A program made the translations under genes and the position numbers. A DNA stretch of 12,846 bases. It comes from an uncultured Oscillospiraceae bacterium (GTDB lineage: Bacteria; Bacillota; Clostridia; Oscillospirales; Oscillospiraceae). Below the pieces are notes generated by a model. That model saw only the letters and a list, made by a program, of their open reading frames with translations. It did no database searches and was not told where the DNA came from. The stretch covers positions 1 to 12,846 of the forward strand of contig CAKTIN010000051.1 of assembly GCA_934565775.1 (NCBI GenBank). Direction: 5' to 3'. Of the stretch, positions 1-7,089 are shown one piece after another; position 1 is the first letter of the stretch, and each line of letters opens with the position of its first letter.

Positions 1-1509
1 GCGCTGGCCTATGGCCGGGAGGGAAACCTCTTCCAGCGGCACCAGGCCCGGCAGACCGCCCAGCAGACGGTGTACAACATCGATATGAAGGAATACCTCT
101 CGGTGGACAGCGCGTACATCGAGAACAAGCTCAAGGAGCTGGCGCAGAGCGTGACCAGCGAGCTGGCCCAGCCGGAGGTGGTCCTGGAGGGGACCCAGCC
201 GGATTGGGACGCGTTTTATGAGGAGTATAAGGACAAGCTGGACGACGGGGAGGAGAAGCCCAGCACCGTGCCCGCCAACGGCCCCGTGCTGAAGATCACC
301 ACGGGCGTGGCCAGCCGGACCTTTGACGAAAAGGCGGTCTACGACCAGGTGCTCCGCTGCTATACCGAGGCGGACTTCACCCCCATCCAGATCACCTGCA
401 CGGAGGAGCTCCCCGGCGGTGTGGACCTGGAAAAGCTGTTCAAGGAATACTGCAAGGCGCCTGTGGACTCGGTCCTGGACACCGGCGACTATTCCGCCAG
501 CGAAGAGGTCCCCGGCTATGGCTTTGACATGGAGGAGCTGCGCAAGCTCCTGGAGGAGACCGGCGAGGGCGAGACCATCACCATTCCCATGAAGCTGCTG
601 GTCCCTGCCGTGACCCAGGCCTCCCTGACCAAGAACCTGTTTAAGGACGTCCTGGCGGAGGGCCACACCTATGCGGCCAACAATGCCAACCGGACCCGGA
701 ACCTGGATCTGGCCTGCCGGGCCATTAACGGCACGATTCTGAAGCCCGGCGATATTTTCTCCTTTAACGGCATCGTTGGCGAGCGCACGGCGGCCAAGGG
801 CTATAAGGAGGCCGGCGTGTATGTGGGCGGCCGGACGGAGAACCAGCTGGGCGGCGGCATTTGCCAGGTGGCTTCGACCATCTACTATTGCGCGCTGCTG
901 TCTGAGTTGGAGGTCCGGGACGAGTGGCGGAAGCCCCATATGTACATCGTGGACTATATGCCCGGAAATGTGTTCGGCACGGACGCGACCATTTACTGGG
1001 GCTCCATTGACTTTAAGTTCCGGAACAATACGGACTATCCTATCCTCATTGAGGCTGACGTCTCCGGCGGCAAGGTAAATATCGTGTTTAAGGGCACGGA
1101 GACCCGAAGCTGGTATGTGGTGATGAAGCAGGAGGTCCTGAGTGTGGACCGGTATGAGACGGTGGAGCAGGAGGATCCCACCGGGAAGTACAAGCCCGGC
1201 GAGACCATGGTAAACGGCTACTCCGCCTACACGGTTCGGACCTATAAGTACCGCTACGACCGGGCGACGGACGACTTTATCGATAAGACGGTGGACCGGG
1301 TGTCCTCCTACGCCCGCCGGGATAAGGTGGTCTGCAAGGCGGCAGATACGCCGACAGAGCCGACGGAGCCGTCAAAGCCCACGGATCCCACTAAGCCTAC
1401 GGACCCGACCAAGCCGACGGAAGAACCCACCAAGCCCACGGATCCTCCCACGGATCCGCCTACGAATCCCCCCACGGAGCCGTCTACAGACCCCGATCCG
1501 GGAGATTAA
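1..1509 (+). CDS. VanW family wall-associated protein, 5' end cut by window
   Basis: The frame is open from base 1, so the gene starts upstream of the window; the GTG at 70 is internal, since the codons before it read as protein typical of the family. 502 codons are visible. The first ~225 residues contain sequence like the YoaR/PG_binding_4 module found in front of VanW domains (for example ITTGVASRTFDEKAVY, about residues 99-114). The VanW domain follows at about residues 230-370, with the hallmark GDIFSFN and LGGGICQV (283-290). A further ~75 residues lead to a 53-residue Pro/Thr/Asp tail. VanW proteins occur in vancomycin-resistance clusters but most copies in Clostridia are chromosomal wall proteins of unknown biochemical role; no other van gene is seen here. 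There is no LPXTG motif or C-terminal membrane segment, so any anchoring is probably by an N-terminal segment outside the window. It ends at a strong terminator 9 bases after the stop. Confidence 0.9.
   Translation, partial: ALAYGREGNLFQRHQARQTAQQTVYNIDMKEYLSVDSAYIENKLKELAQSVTSELAQPEVVLEGTQPDWDAFYEEYKDKLDDGEEKPSTVPANGPVLKITTGVASRTFDEKAVYDQVLRCYTEADFTPIQITCTEELPGGVDLEKLFKEYCKAPVDSVLDTGDYSASEEVPGYGFDMEELRKLLEETGEGETITIPMKLLVPAVTQASLTKNLFKDVLAEGHTYAANNANRTRNLDLACRAINGTILKPGDIFSFNGIVGERTAAKGYKEAGVYVGGRTENQLGGGICQVASTIYYCALLSELEVRDEWRKPHMYIVDYMPGNVFGTDATIYWGSIDFKFRNNTDYPILIEADVSGGKVNIVFKGTETRSWYVVMKQEVLSVDRYETVEQEDPTGKYKPGETMVNGYSAYTVRTYKYRYDRATDDFIDKTVDRVSSYARRDKVVCKAADTPTEPTEPSKPTDPTKPTDPTKPTEEPTKPTDPPTDPPTNPPTEPSTDPDPGD
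1348..1506 (+). repeat. Pro/Thr-rich tail repeat of the VanW protein
   Basis: These codons encode the last 53 residues, built from degenerate units such as PTEPT, KPTDPT and DPPTDPPT. The DNA is an imperfect ACGGATCCNNC/AAGCCNACGGA tandem repeat. Such low-complexity tails usually act as extended linkers through peptidoglycan. The repeat makes this stretch prone to length variation between strains (inference). Confidence 0.75.
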
Positions 1510-1518
1510 AGAGCACAC

Positions 1519-1555
1519 AAAAAATCCACTCATGTTCGCATGAGTGGATTTTTTT
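1519..1555. terminator. Bidirectional intrinsic terminator
   Basis: A perfect hairpin with arms 1521-1534 and 1539-1552 and a TTCG tetraloop (1535-1538; CGAA on the other strand). It is flanked by an A-run on the left and T-run on the right, so it has a U-tract in both directions. It lies 9 bases after the VanW stop and about 30 bases after the transporter stop on the other strand, and so can end both convergent units. Confidence 0.9.
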
Positions 1556-1586
1556 GTATGGAAATGCTGGAAATGCGCTTGCGGCA

Positions 1587-3047
1587 TTACATGAATAGGC
1601 TGCCCAGCGGGTAGCTTACAAAGATCATTACCAGAATGCTCAGAACCATGAGCACGCCGCCCCAGAGGAACATATTTTTGGCGTTGGTCCAGCCGGTGGC
1701 CGCAGCCACGCCGTTTACAGCGGTCATCCCCGGCGGAGTCATAAAGGCGAAGCCTGCGCCCATGCCTACCAGAGAGATCAGAGCGGGGATGCACACGGTG
1801 CCCTCCGGCAGAGCCAGAAGCACCGGCAGGGCCACGGTGGTGACCAGAGTGGTGGTCACGATGTTAGAGGCAAAGTTGGTCTGCACCAGGGTCCAGATTA
1901 CAAAAAATGCTACGAGCGCCAGGGCGGGAATGGCGGCGGTCATGGGAGCCAGCCGCTCCGAGAGCCAGGCGGTAATGCCGATGTCGGCACTGGTAAGGCA
2001 GGAGCCCAGAACCAGCGTAGCGGCGCACATAATGGGGCTGGCCCAGAGCACGCCCTTCGAGGTGGCCTCCTTGAAATCCAGCAGCTGCTTGCCGTCCACC
2101 GTGAGGACGGACAGGAGAATGCAGCCCACCAGAGGTGGCATGGCGGTGGTGCAGGCGTTAATGGCCTTGTAGACCTGGGGCAGGGGCTTTTGGACCAGGC
2201 TGGGGACGACCCACAGCAGCACCGTCAGCACCATGACGCCCAAGGTCAGGCGCTCTTTGCGGTCTGCCTTTGGCAGCGCATCGCGCAGGGCCACCGCTTT
2301 GCCCGGGTCAATGGAGGCGATGTCCTTCGGCCGGAACAGCAGCCGCAGCACCAGCATCAGCAGCGCCACGCAGACGATCCCGGTGGGCACGCACAGGGCC
2401 ATATACTGGAACTGATTGATCTCCATCCCGGTGGCGGTTTTATAGGCGCCGATGGCCAGGGTGGGCCACACATGGCCGATGGGGGTCATGCCGGAGGAGA
2501 TGGAGGTGCAGAAGGCGACGCCAAGCATCATGGCCTCCGCCGTCCGGCTGCCCTTTTTCAGGCCCAGGACCCGGTAAATATCCTCAAGGAAGGGCAAAAA
2601 GGCAACAAATAGAACGGAAGGAGAGATAAAACAACCCAAGAAGGTCACGGCGGCGAACAAAAACCGCAGAAACCACCAGGGGCCCTTCCGAGCGATCCGG
2701 TTGGTAATGAAGGCAATGGTGCACCGGCGGACAAAGTGGGTCTGGCTCAGGGGATAGGTGAGCATGAAGGTAAAGACCAGAAATGCGAAGGTGTCTGCGC
2801 CGAAGGAATTTTTGAAGGTGGTCTTGAACCCGAATACGGGCATCAGCCCCAGGGCCAGGAGGGTAATAAAGCTGGGCCAGTCGATGGCCACGGTCATCCA
2901 CAGCAGAATGGACCCCAGAAAAATTCCCAGGACCTGCATGGCGTCGCTGCCGAGCCCCTGGGGGGCGGGGACAAAGCGCCCGCCGAACATCAGAAGCAGG
3001 GCGACGGCCAGAATGCAGTTTCGCTTTAGAAGCTTGTTACGATTCAT
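1587..3047 (-). CDS. DASS/SLC13-type anion permease (dicarboxylate/sulfate-like)
   Basis: A 486-residue, strongly hydrophobic protein with about 11-12 membrane segments, the usual length of the divalent anion:Na+ symporter family. Two inverted halves can be recognised: residues 140-151 (FISPSVLFVAFL) with SSGMTPIG at 184-191, and residues 390-401 (TNFASNIVTTTL) with FMTPPG at 435-440. In characterised members the hairpin tips carry Ser-Asn-Thr motifs that bind sodium and substrate carboxylates; here they read S142-P-S and S394-N-I. Substrate is therefore uncertain: dicarboxylate, citrate, sulfate or another anion. The ATG at 3045-3047 has AGAGGA about 10 bases upstream. It starts 21 bases after the folA stop on the same strand, so it is the last gene of the thyA-folA operon. 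A more distant ArsB/NhaD-type permease is the main alternative. Confidence 0.85.
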   Translation of the reverse strand: MNRNKLLKRNCILAVALLLMFGGRFVPAPQGLGSDAMQVLGIFLGSILLWMTVAIDWPSFITLLALGLMPVFGFKTTFKNSFGADTFAFLVFTFMLTYPLSQTHFVRRCTIAFITNRIARKGPWWFLRFLFAAVTFLGCFISPSVLFVAFLPFLEDIYRVLGLKKGSRTAEAMMLGVAFCTSISSGMTPIGHVWPTLAIGAYKTATGMEINQFQYMALCVPTGIVCVALLMLVLRLLFRPKDIASIDPGKAVALRDALPKADRKERLTLGVMVLTVLLWVVPSLVQKPLPQVYKAINACTTAMPPLVGCILLSVLTVDGKQLLDFKEATSKGVLWASPIMCAATLVLGSCLTSADIGITAWLSERLAPMTAAIPALALVAFFVIWTLVQTNFASNIVTTTLVTTVALPVLLALPEGTVCIPALISLVGMGAGFAFMTPPGMTAVNGVAAATGWTNAKNMFLWGGVLMVLSILVMIFVSYPLGSLFM

Positions 3048-3068
3048 GGAAATCGGTTCCTCTTTCTC

Positions 3069-3551
3069 TCAATTTTTGCGCCGGTAAAGGCAGAAGGTGT
3101 AGAAAATACCCGCCTCCTCCTGCCGGGGGGAGGCGGAGACCAGCTCCCAGGCCGGGTCTCTGTCCAGGTCGGGGAAGAATACGTCGGATACCGGCGCGGC
3201 CTCCACCTTGGTGACATAGGCCCGGGTGCAGTAGGGGAGCATGGCCCGGTACACCGAGGCCCCGCCGATGACAAAGAAGCGGGGGTGGCTCCGGGCAGCC
3301 TCCAGCGCCTCCTCCGGCGTGCCCAGAGGGATGAAGCCCTCCGGCGCCTGCCCCCGGTGGGTGAACAGATAATTGATCCGGCCGGGCAGCGGCTTTCCCC
3401 CGGGAAAGTCCAGGGCTGTGCGCCTGCCGCACAGGACGGCGGCGCCGGCAGTGGTTTTCCGGAAATAGGCCCGGTCGGCGCTCAGGGCAATGGGCTGGGT
3501 CCCCGCCCGGCCGATGCCCCAGTCGGAATATACCGCAACAATCGCGTCCAT
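3069..3551 (-). CDS. folA: Dihydrofolate reductase
   Basis: 160 residues, the normal length of a bacterial DHFR, which reduces dihydrofolate to tetrahydrofolate with NADPH in the cytoplasm. The N-terminal VAVYSDWGIGRAG, the acidic residue D26 in LSADRAYF (counterpart of E. coli D27), GRRT (42-45), GGKPLPGR (51-58), the NADPH-binding VIGGASVY (94-101) and T114 in TKVEA are all in order. The same frame is open to 3824, but the family fold begins at this ATG (3549-3551); the extra 91 codons lie over thyA in another frame. A GAGG ribosome site overlaps the thyA stop codon, and the start lies 8 bases after that stop, so the two are probably translationally coupled. The usual Leu-Pro-Trp before the catalytic acid is Gln-Pro-Ile here. 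Confidence 0.93.
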   Translation of the reverse strand: MDAIVAVYSDWGIGRAGTQPIALSADRAYFRKTTAGAAVLCGRRTALDFPGGKPLPGRINYLFTHRGQAPEGFIPLGTPEEALEAARSHPRFFVIGGASVYRAMLPYCTRAYVTKVEAAPVSDVFFPDLDRDPAWELVSASPRQEEAGIFYTFCLYRRKN

Positions 3552-3559
3552 GGCGCGCC

Positions 3560-4390
3560 TCAGATGGCTACGGGGATTTTCCCGGGGAAGGGGTGATACT
3601 GATACCCCTCCAGAGAGAAGCTCGCCGGTGTGAATGCGTAGAAGTCCGTTACGGTTTGGTCCATGCGGAAGGCGGGGGCGGGGAACCCGGGCTTGTCCAG
3701 CATTTCCCGCACCAGGGGGACGTGGCGGTCGTAAATGTGACAGTCTGCAATCACATGGACCAGCTCCCCTGCCTCCAGGCCGGAAACCTGGGCGAACATA
3801 TGCAGCAGGACGGCATACTGGCACACATTCCAGTTGTTTGCGGTGAGCATATCCTGGGAGCGCTGGTTGAGGATGGCGTTCAGGGTATGGCCGGAGACAT
3901 TAAAGGTCATGGAATAGGCGCAGGGGTACAGGTGCATGTCGTGCAGGTCCTGGAAGTTATACAGGTTGGTCAGAATCCGGCGACTGGCGGGATTGTGCTT
4001 CAGATCGTAAAGCACCCGGTCTACCTGGTCGAATTCTCCCTCCGGATACCGGTGCTTCACCCCCAGCTGGTAGCCGTAGGCCTTGCCGATGGAGCCCTGG
4101 GCGTCGGCCCAGCTGTCCCAGATGTGGCTGCCCAGATCGTGGATGTTGTTGGATTTCTTCTGCCAGATCCACAGCAGCTCGTCGATGCAGCTTTTGAAGG
4201 CGGTGCGCCGGAGGGTCATAATGGGAAATTCCTCCCGGAGATCGTAGCGGTTCACAATGCCGAATTTTTTGACCGTGTGGGCCGGGGTGCCGTCCTGCCA
4301 ATGGGGGCGGACTGCCTGATCCGTGTCCCACACGCCGTGTTCCAGAATGTCCAGGCAATTGGCCCGGTACAGCTCGTCTGCTCTGCTCAT
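3560..4390 (-). CDS. thyA: Thymidylate synthase (ThyA type)
   Basis: 276 residues, close to B. subtilis ThyA in length and style. It methylates dUMP to dTMP using methylenetetrahydrofolate and yields dihydrofolate, the substrate of the next gene. Visible family features: WQDGTPAHT (31-39), ELLWIWQKKSNNIHDL (71-86), the folate/dUMP region GKAYGYQLG (102-110), Arg pair R137-R138, catalytic C157 in LYPCAYS, the phosphate-binding QRSQD (176-180), N188 eight residues after D180, and H218-I-Y220. The residue after the catalytic cysteine is Ala, an accepted family variant in place of His. The ATG has a near-perfect AGGAGGA site 4-5 bases upstream (4395-4401). It is the first gene of a three-gene operon. 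Confidence 0.96.
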   Translation of the reverse strand: MSRADELYRANCLDILEHGVWDTDQAVRPHWQDGTPAHTVKKFGIVNRYDLREEFPIMTLRRTAFKSCIDELLWIWQKKSNNIHDLGSHIWDSWADAQGSIGKAYGYQLGVKHRYPEGEFDQVDRVLYDLKHNPASRRILTNLYNFQDLHDMHLYPCAYSMTFNVSGHTLNAILNQRSQDMLTANNWNVCQYAVLLHMFAQVSGLEAGELVHVIADCHIYDRHVPLVREMLDKPGFPAPAFRMDQTVTDFYAFTPASFSLEGYQYHPFPGKIPVAI

Positions 4391-4394
4391 GGTG

Positions 4395-4424
4395 TCCTCC
4401 TGGTTTTTTCTTCATTTTATCATA
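4395..4424 (-). promoter_or_regulatory. thyA ribosome binding site and probable -10 region
   Basis: On the minus strand AGGAGGA (4395-4401) precedes the thyA ATG at ideal spacing. Just upstream lies GATATGATAAAAT; TATGAT (4419-4424) or TAAAAT (4414-4419) could be the -10 box. No good -35 box sits at 16-18 bases, so the promoter call is weaker than the ribosome-site call. The leader would be only about 20 bases, leaving no room for a riboswitch. Confidence 0.5.
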
Positions 4425-4484
4425 TCTCCCGGGGAAAGGAAAGAAAAAATCAAAAAATCGGGCTAGGAATTTCCGGGCGAATCA

Positions 4485-4492
4485 TGTAAAAT
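4485..4492 (+). promoter_or_regulatory. Possible -10 box for the recD2 operon
   Basis: TAAAAT at 4487-4492, directly preceded by TG, is the only AT-rich -10-like element between thyA and the small membrane gene. No clear -35 is seen at normal spacing. It would give a leader of about 60 bases. The call rests mainly on position between divergent genes. Confidence 0.3.
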
Positions 4493-4556
4493 AAAGAGAA
4501 GAGATTGGCGGCACCGAAGCGCCCGGCCCGGCATAGACTGTGTTGAGGTGGAGCGC

Positions 4557-4940
4557 ATGGTGTGGTATGTGTTGTTTGGAGCCCTGGGGGCTTTTGGCCT
4601 GGTGTGCGCCCTGTGGGTGCTGGCGGGCTGCTGGCTGCTGCCCATGGGCCGGGGCATGGATCTGACGGCCCGCCCGGAGACGCTGGAGCAGGCGGAGGGG
4701 TGCGCACGGTATTATCGCTGGCTTACGGGCATGAGCCTGTACCGGGGCCGTCTGCGCCTGGACCTCGGCGCCCTGTCTCAGGGAGAGCGTCTGGCCCTGG
4801 CGGCCAGGCGGCTTGGGCTTGGAGTCGTGCTATACGTCGGGGAGGAGCCCCGGCACAGAGAGAAGGAGACGGAGCTTGGGGGAAGCAGAACTGGAAATGA
4901 TCCAGGGGACAGTGGCCTCTGTGATCTATCAGAATTATGA
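4557..4940 (+). CDS. Small predicted membrane protein, unknown function
   Basis: 127 residues with one N-terminal hydrophobic segment (VWYVLFGALGAFGLVCALW and on, about residues 2-29), then a basic, Arg/Leu-rich cytoplasmic-looking part containing RYYRWLTGMSLYRGRL and LALAARRLGLGVVLYVG. I do not recognise the family. The ATG at 4557 has GAGGTGG 5-6 bases upstream; an in-frame GTG at 4548 is possible but has no good site. The last 14-21 codons run over the start of recD2 in a different frame, so the C-terminal tail is read from DNA that also encodes RecD2. It is the first gene of the recD2-comF-mreB unit, and its stop lies inside recD2, which suggests coupled translation. The reading frame is G/C-rich at third positions like its neighbours, which supports its being real. 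Confidence 0.6.
   Translation: MVWYVLFGALGAFGLVCALWVLAGCWLLPMGRGMDLTARPETLEQAEGCARYYRWLTGMSLYRGRLRLDLGALSQGERLALAARRLGLGVVLYVGEEPRHREKETELGGSRTGNDPGDSGLCDLSEL
4863..4878 (+). promoter_or_regulatory. Ribosome site that favours a TTG start for recD2
   Basis: AAGGAG at 4863-4868 stands 7 bases before an in-frame TTG (4876-4878), ideal spacing. The nearest in-frame ATG, at 4897, has only GGGGGAAG about 11-12 bases upstream. This decides the start chosen for recD2, but the ATG remains possible. Confidence 0.5.
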
Positions 4941-7089
4941 AAACGGCTACAGCGTCCTGCGGCTGAACGCCCAGGACGGGAGAACGATTACCGTGGTGGG
5001 GACGATCCCCCTGCCCGTGGCGGGGGAGCGGCTGGTGGTCACCGGCCGCTGGAGCAATCACACCGCCTACGGCAAGCAGTTTGAGGCGGAATTCCTGGAG
5101 CGGCTGCTGCCGGAGACCACGCCGGAGATCTTGAGCTATCTGTCCAGCCGGTCGGTGAAGGGCATCGGCCCCAAGCTGGCCGCCCGGATCGTCAGCCGCT
5201 TTGGGACGCAGACGCTGTCCATAATCGAGCGGGAGCCCTGGCGTCTGGCGGAGGTCTCCGGAATCTCCCAGGCAAAGGCCAAGGAGATCGGCCTGGCCTT
5301 CCGGCAGCAGGTGGGGCTGCGGCGGCTGATCGAATTTTTGACGCTGCACCATCTCCCGGCGGAGCTGGCGGTCCAGCTGTACAAGCAGTACGGAGAGGAT
5401 GCGGTGGAGCAGCTTTACGCCGATCCCTACCTTCTGACCCGGGACGGGATGAACGGGGATTTTGCCCTGGTGGATCAGTTCGCCGTCAGCCTGGGGGTGG
5501 AGGCGGATGACCCGCGGCGCGTGGAGGCGGGGCTCTTGTTTGAGCTGCGCTATAATCTCACCGGGGGGCATACCTTCCTGCCGGTGGACAAGCTGGTGCA
5601 GGCGACGGCGGCGCTGCTGACCGTGGAGCCGGAGACGGCCCGGCAGGGGACGGAGAGCCTGGTGGAAAAGGGCCGCGCCATCCGGGACAGCCTGCTGCAA
5701 ATCGACATTTTATATCTGCCGGAGCTGTATGAAGCGGAGACCGGCATTGCCGCCCGGCTGTGCGCCATGAGCAGCCAACCCTTCCCGGAGCCCAAGGGCC
5801 TGGGGAAGATGATCGACCGGGCCGCGGCGGACGGGGAGCTGGAGTATTCCCCCATGCAGCGGGAGGCCCTGGCCCTGGCGGCTACGGCCAAGGTCATGGT
5901 TGTGACCGGCGGGCCCGGCACCGGCAAGACGACGATTCTCCGGGGCGTGCTGGAGCTGTATGGCCAGATGGGTCTGCGGGTGCTCCTGGCGGCGCCCACG
6001 GGCCGGGCTGCCAAGCGGCTGTCGGAGGTCACGGGAGAGGAGGCCTCCACCATTCACCGCCTGCTGGAGGCGGCGGTGGACCCGGCTACGGGGAATCTGG
6101 TTTTCCGCCGGGACGAGGACGAGCCGCTGAAGTGCGATGCGGTCATCGTGGATGAGGCCTCCATGGTGGATGTGCTGCTGCTGGACAGTCTCCTGCGGGC
6201 CGTGCCGGAAAAGGCCCGGCTGATCCTGGTGGGAGACCCGGACCAGCTGCCGCCGGTGGGCCCCGGCTTCCCATTGTATGACATCCTGCGCAGCGAGGTG
6301 CTCCCGGCGGTGCGCTTGACGGAGATCTTCCGCCAGGCCCAAAAGAGCCTGATTGTGACCAACGCCCACAAGGTCAATTCCGGCGTCCTGCCGGAGCTGA
6401 GCCGGGTGGACGGGGATTTCTTTTTCCTGCGCCGCCGGTCGGACCAGGCGGTGGTGGAGACCGTTTGCCAGCTTTGCGCCCAGCGGCTGCCTAAGAATCT
6501 GGGGGTTCCCGCCGAGGAGATCCAGGTACTGTCCCCCACCCGGAAGGGCCCGGCGGGGACCGCCGCGCTGAACCGCGCCCTGCAAGCGGCGCTCAATCCT
6601 CCCGCGCCGGAGAAAAAGGAGCGGGCCTGGGGAGATTTTTCTTTCCGGGAGGGGGATCGGGTGATGCAAATCCGGAACAATTATGATATACTATGGAAGA
6701 AGCTGGACGGCAGCGCCGTGGGCGCGGGGGTGTTCAACGGGGACATTGGCCGGATCGAGTCCATTGACCCTGCCGGAGAGCTGATAACCGTGATTTTTGA
6801 CGACAGGCGGGTGGAGTACGGCTTCGATCTGCTGGGGGAGCTGGAGCTGGCCTATGCCATGACGGTGCACAAGAGCCAGGGCAGCGAGTACCGGGCGGTG
6901 ATTTTCGTGGCCTGGAGCGGCTCCGGGTATCTTCTGACCCGCAGCGTGCTCTATACGGCCATTACCCGGGCCCGGCAGCTGCTCATCGGTGTCGGCCGGG
7001 AGGAGGTCATCCAGACCATGACCGCGAATTACCGCCGGAGCAGGCGGTATAGCGGCCTGAAGCTTCGGCTGGAGGGCCGTGCGGAATGA
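4876..7089 (+). CDS. recD2: RecD2-type 5'-3' DNA helicase (SF1B)
   Basis: 737 residues from the chosen TTG, or 730 from the ATG at 4897; both fit the family. The N-terminal part begins with GTVASVIYQNYENGYSVLRL-like RecD2 sequence, followed by helix-hairpin-helix motifs at about 94-103 (KGIGPKLA) and 126-140 (EVSGISQAKAKEIG). The helicase core has Walker A GGPGTGKTT (345-353), Walker B VDEAS (D426, E427), motif III GDPDQLPPVG (453-462), TEIFRQAQ, then VHKSQGSE (664-671) and YTAITRARQLL (693-703). RecD2 acts without RecBC in Firmicutes and is linked to DNA damage tolerance and replication fork progress. The gene overlaps the small membrane gene upstream by 65 bases (44 if the ATG is used) and shares ATGA with comF downstream. 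Confidence 0.95.
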   Translation: MGEAELEMIQGTVASVIYQNYENGYSVLRLNAQDGRTITVVGTIPLPVAGERLVVTGRWSNHTAYGKQFEAEFLERLLPETTPEILSYLSSRSVKGIGPKLAARIVSRFGTQTLSIIEREPWRLAEVSGISQAKAKEIGLAFRQQVGLRRLIEFLTLHHLPAELAVQLYKQYGEDAVEQLYADPYLLTRDGMNGDFALVDQFAVSLGVEADDPRRVEAGLLFELRYNLTGGHTFLPVDKLVQATAALLTVEPETARQGTESLVEKGRAIRDSLLQIDILYLPELYEAETGIAARLCAMSSQPFPEPKGLGKMIDRAAADGELEYSPMQREALALAATAKVMVVTGGPGTGKTTILRGVLELYGQMGLRVLLAAPTGRAAKRLSEVTGEEASTIHRLLEAAVDPATGNLVFRRDEDEPLKCDAVIVDEASMVDVLLLDSLLRAVPEKARLILVGDPDQLPPVGPGFPLYDILRSEVLPAVRLTEIFRQAQKSLIVTNAHKVNSGVLPELSRVDGDFFFLRRRSDQAVVETVCQLCAQRLPKNLGVPAEEIQVLSPTRKGPAGTAALNRALQAALNPPAPEKKERAWGDFSFREGDRVMQIRNNYDILWKKLDGSAVGAGVFNGDIGRIESIDPAGELITVIFDDRRVEYGFDLLGELELAYAMTVHKSQGSEYRAVIFVAWSGSGYLLTRSVLYTAITRARQLLIGVGREEVIQTMTANYRRSRRYSGLKLRLEGRAE

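Noticed and set aside
1..1509. Vancomycin-resistance locus suggested by the VanW domain
   Set aside because: No vanA/B ligase, vanH, vanX, vanY or two-component system is present; chromosomal VanW-domain proteins are common in Clostridia.
1372..1794. Minus-strand frame covering the VanW tail and the terminator
   Set aside because: It reads through a strong terminator and encodes Arg/Gly repeats that are just the complement of the Pro/Thr tail.
3552..3824. N-terminal extension of the DHFR frame by 91 codons
   Set aside because: The extension lies within thyA and has Pro/Arg-rich out-of-frame composition; DHFR begins at 3551 with its own GAGG site.
3593..4489. 298-codon plus-strand frame opposite thyA
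   Set aside because: Shadow of thyA, which has every catalytic residue; no ribosome site or family features.
4473..4526. CCGGGCG and CGCCCGG inverted repeat between thyA and the small membrane gene
   Set aside because: Only 7 bases per arm with about 40 between, in GC-rich DNA; expected by chance.
4723..6680. Several minus-strand frames of 150-325 codons opposite recD2
   Set aside because: All are antisense to the intact helicase and have Arg/Pro/Gln-rich shadow composition with no domain.
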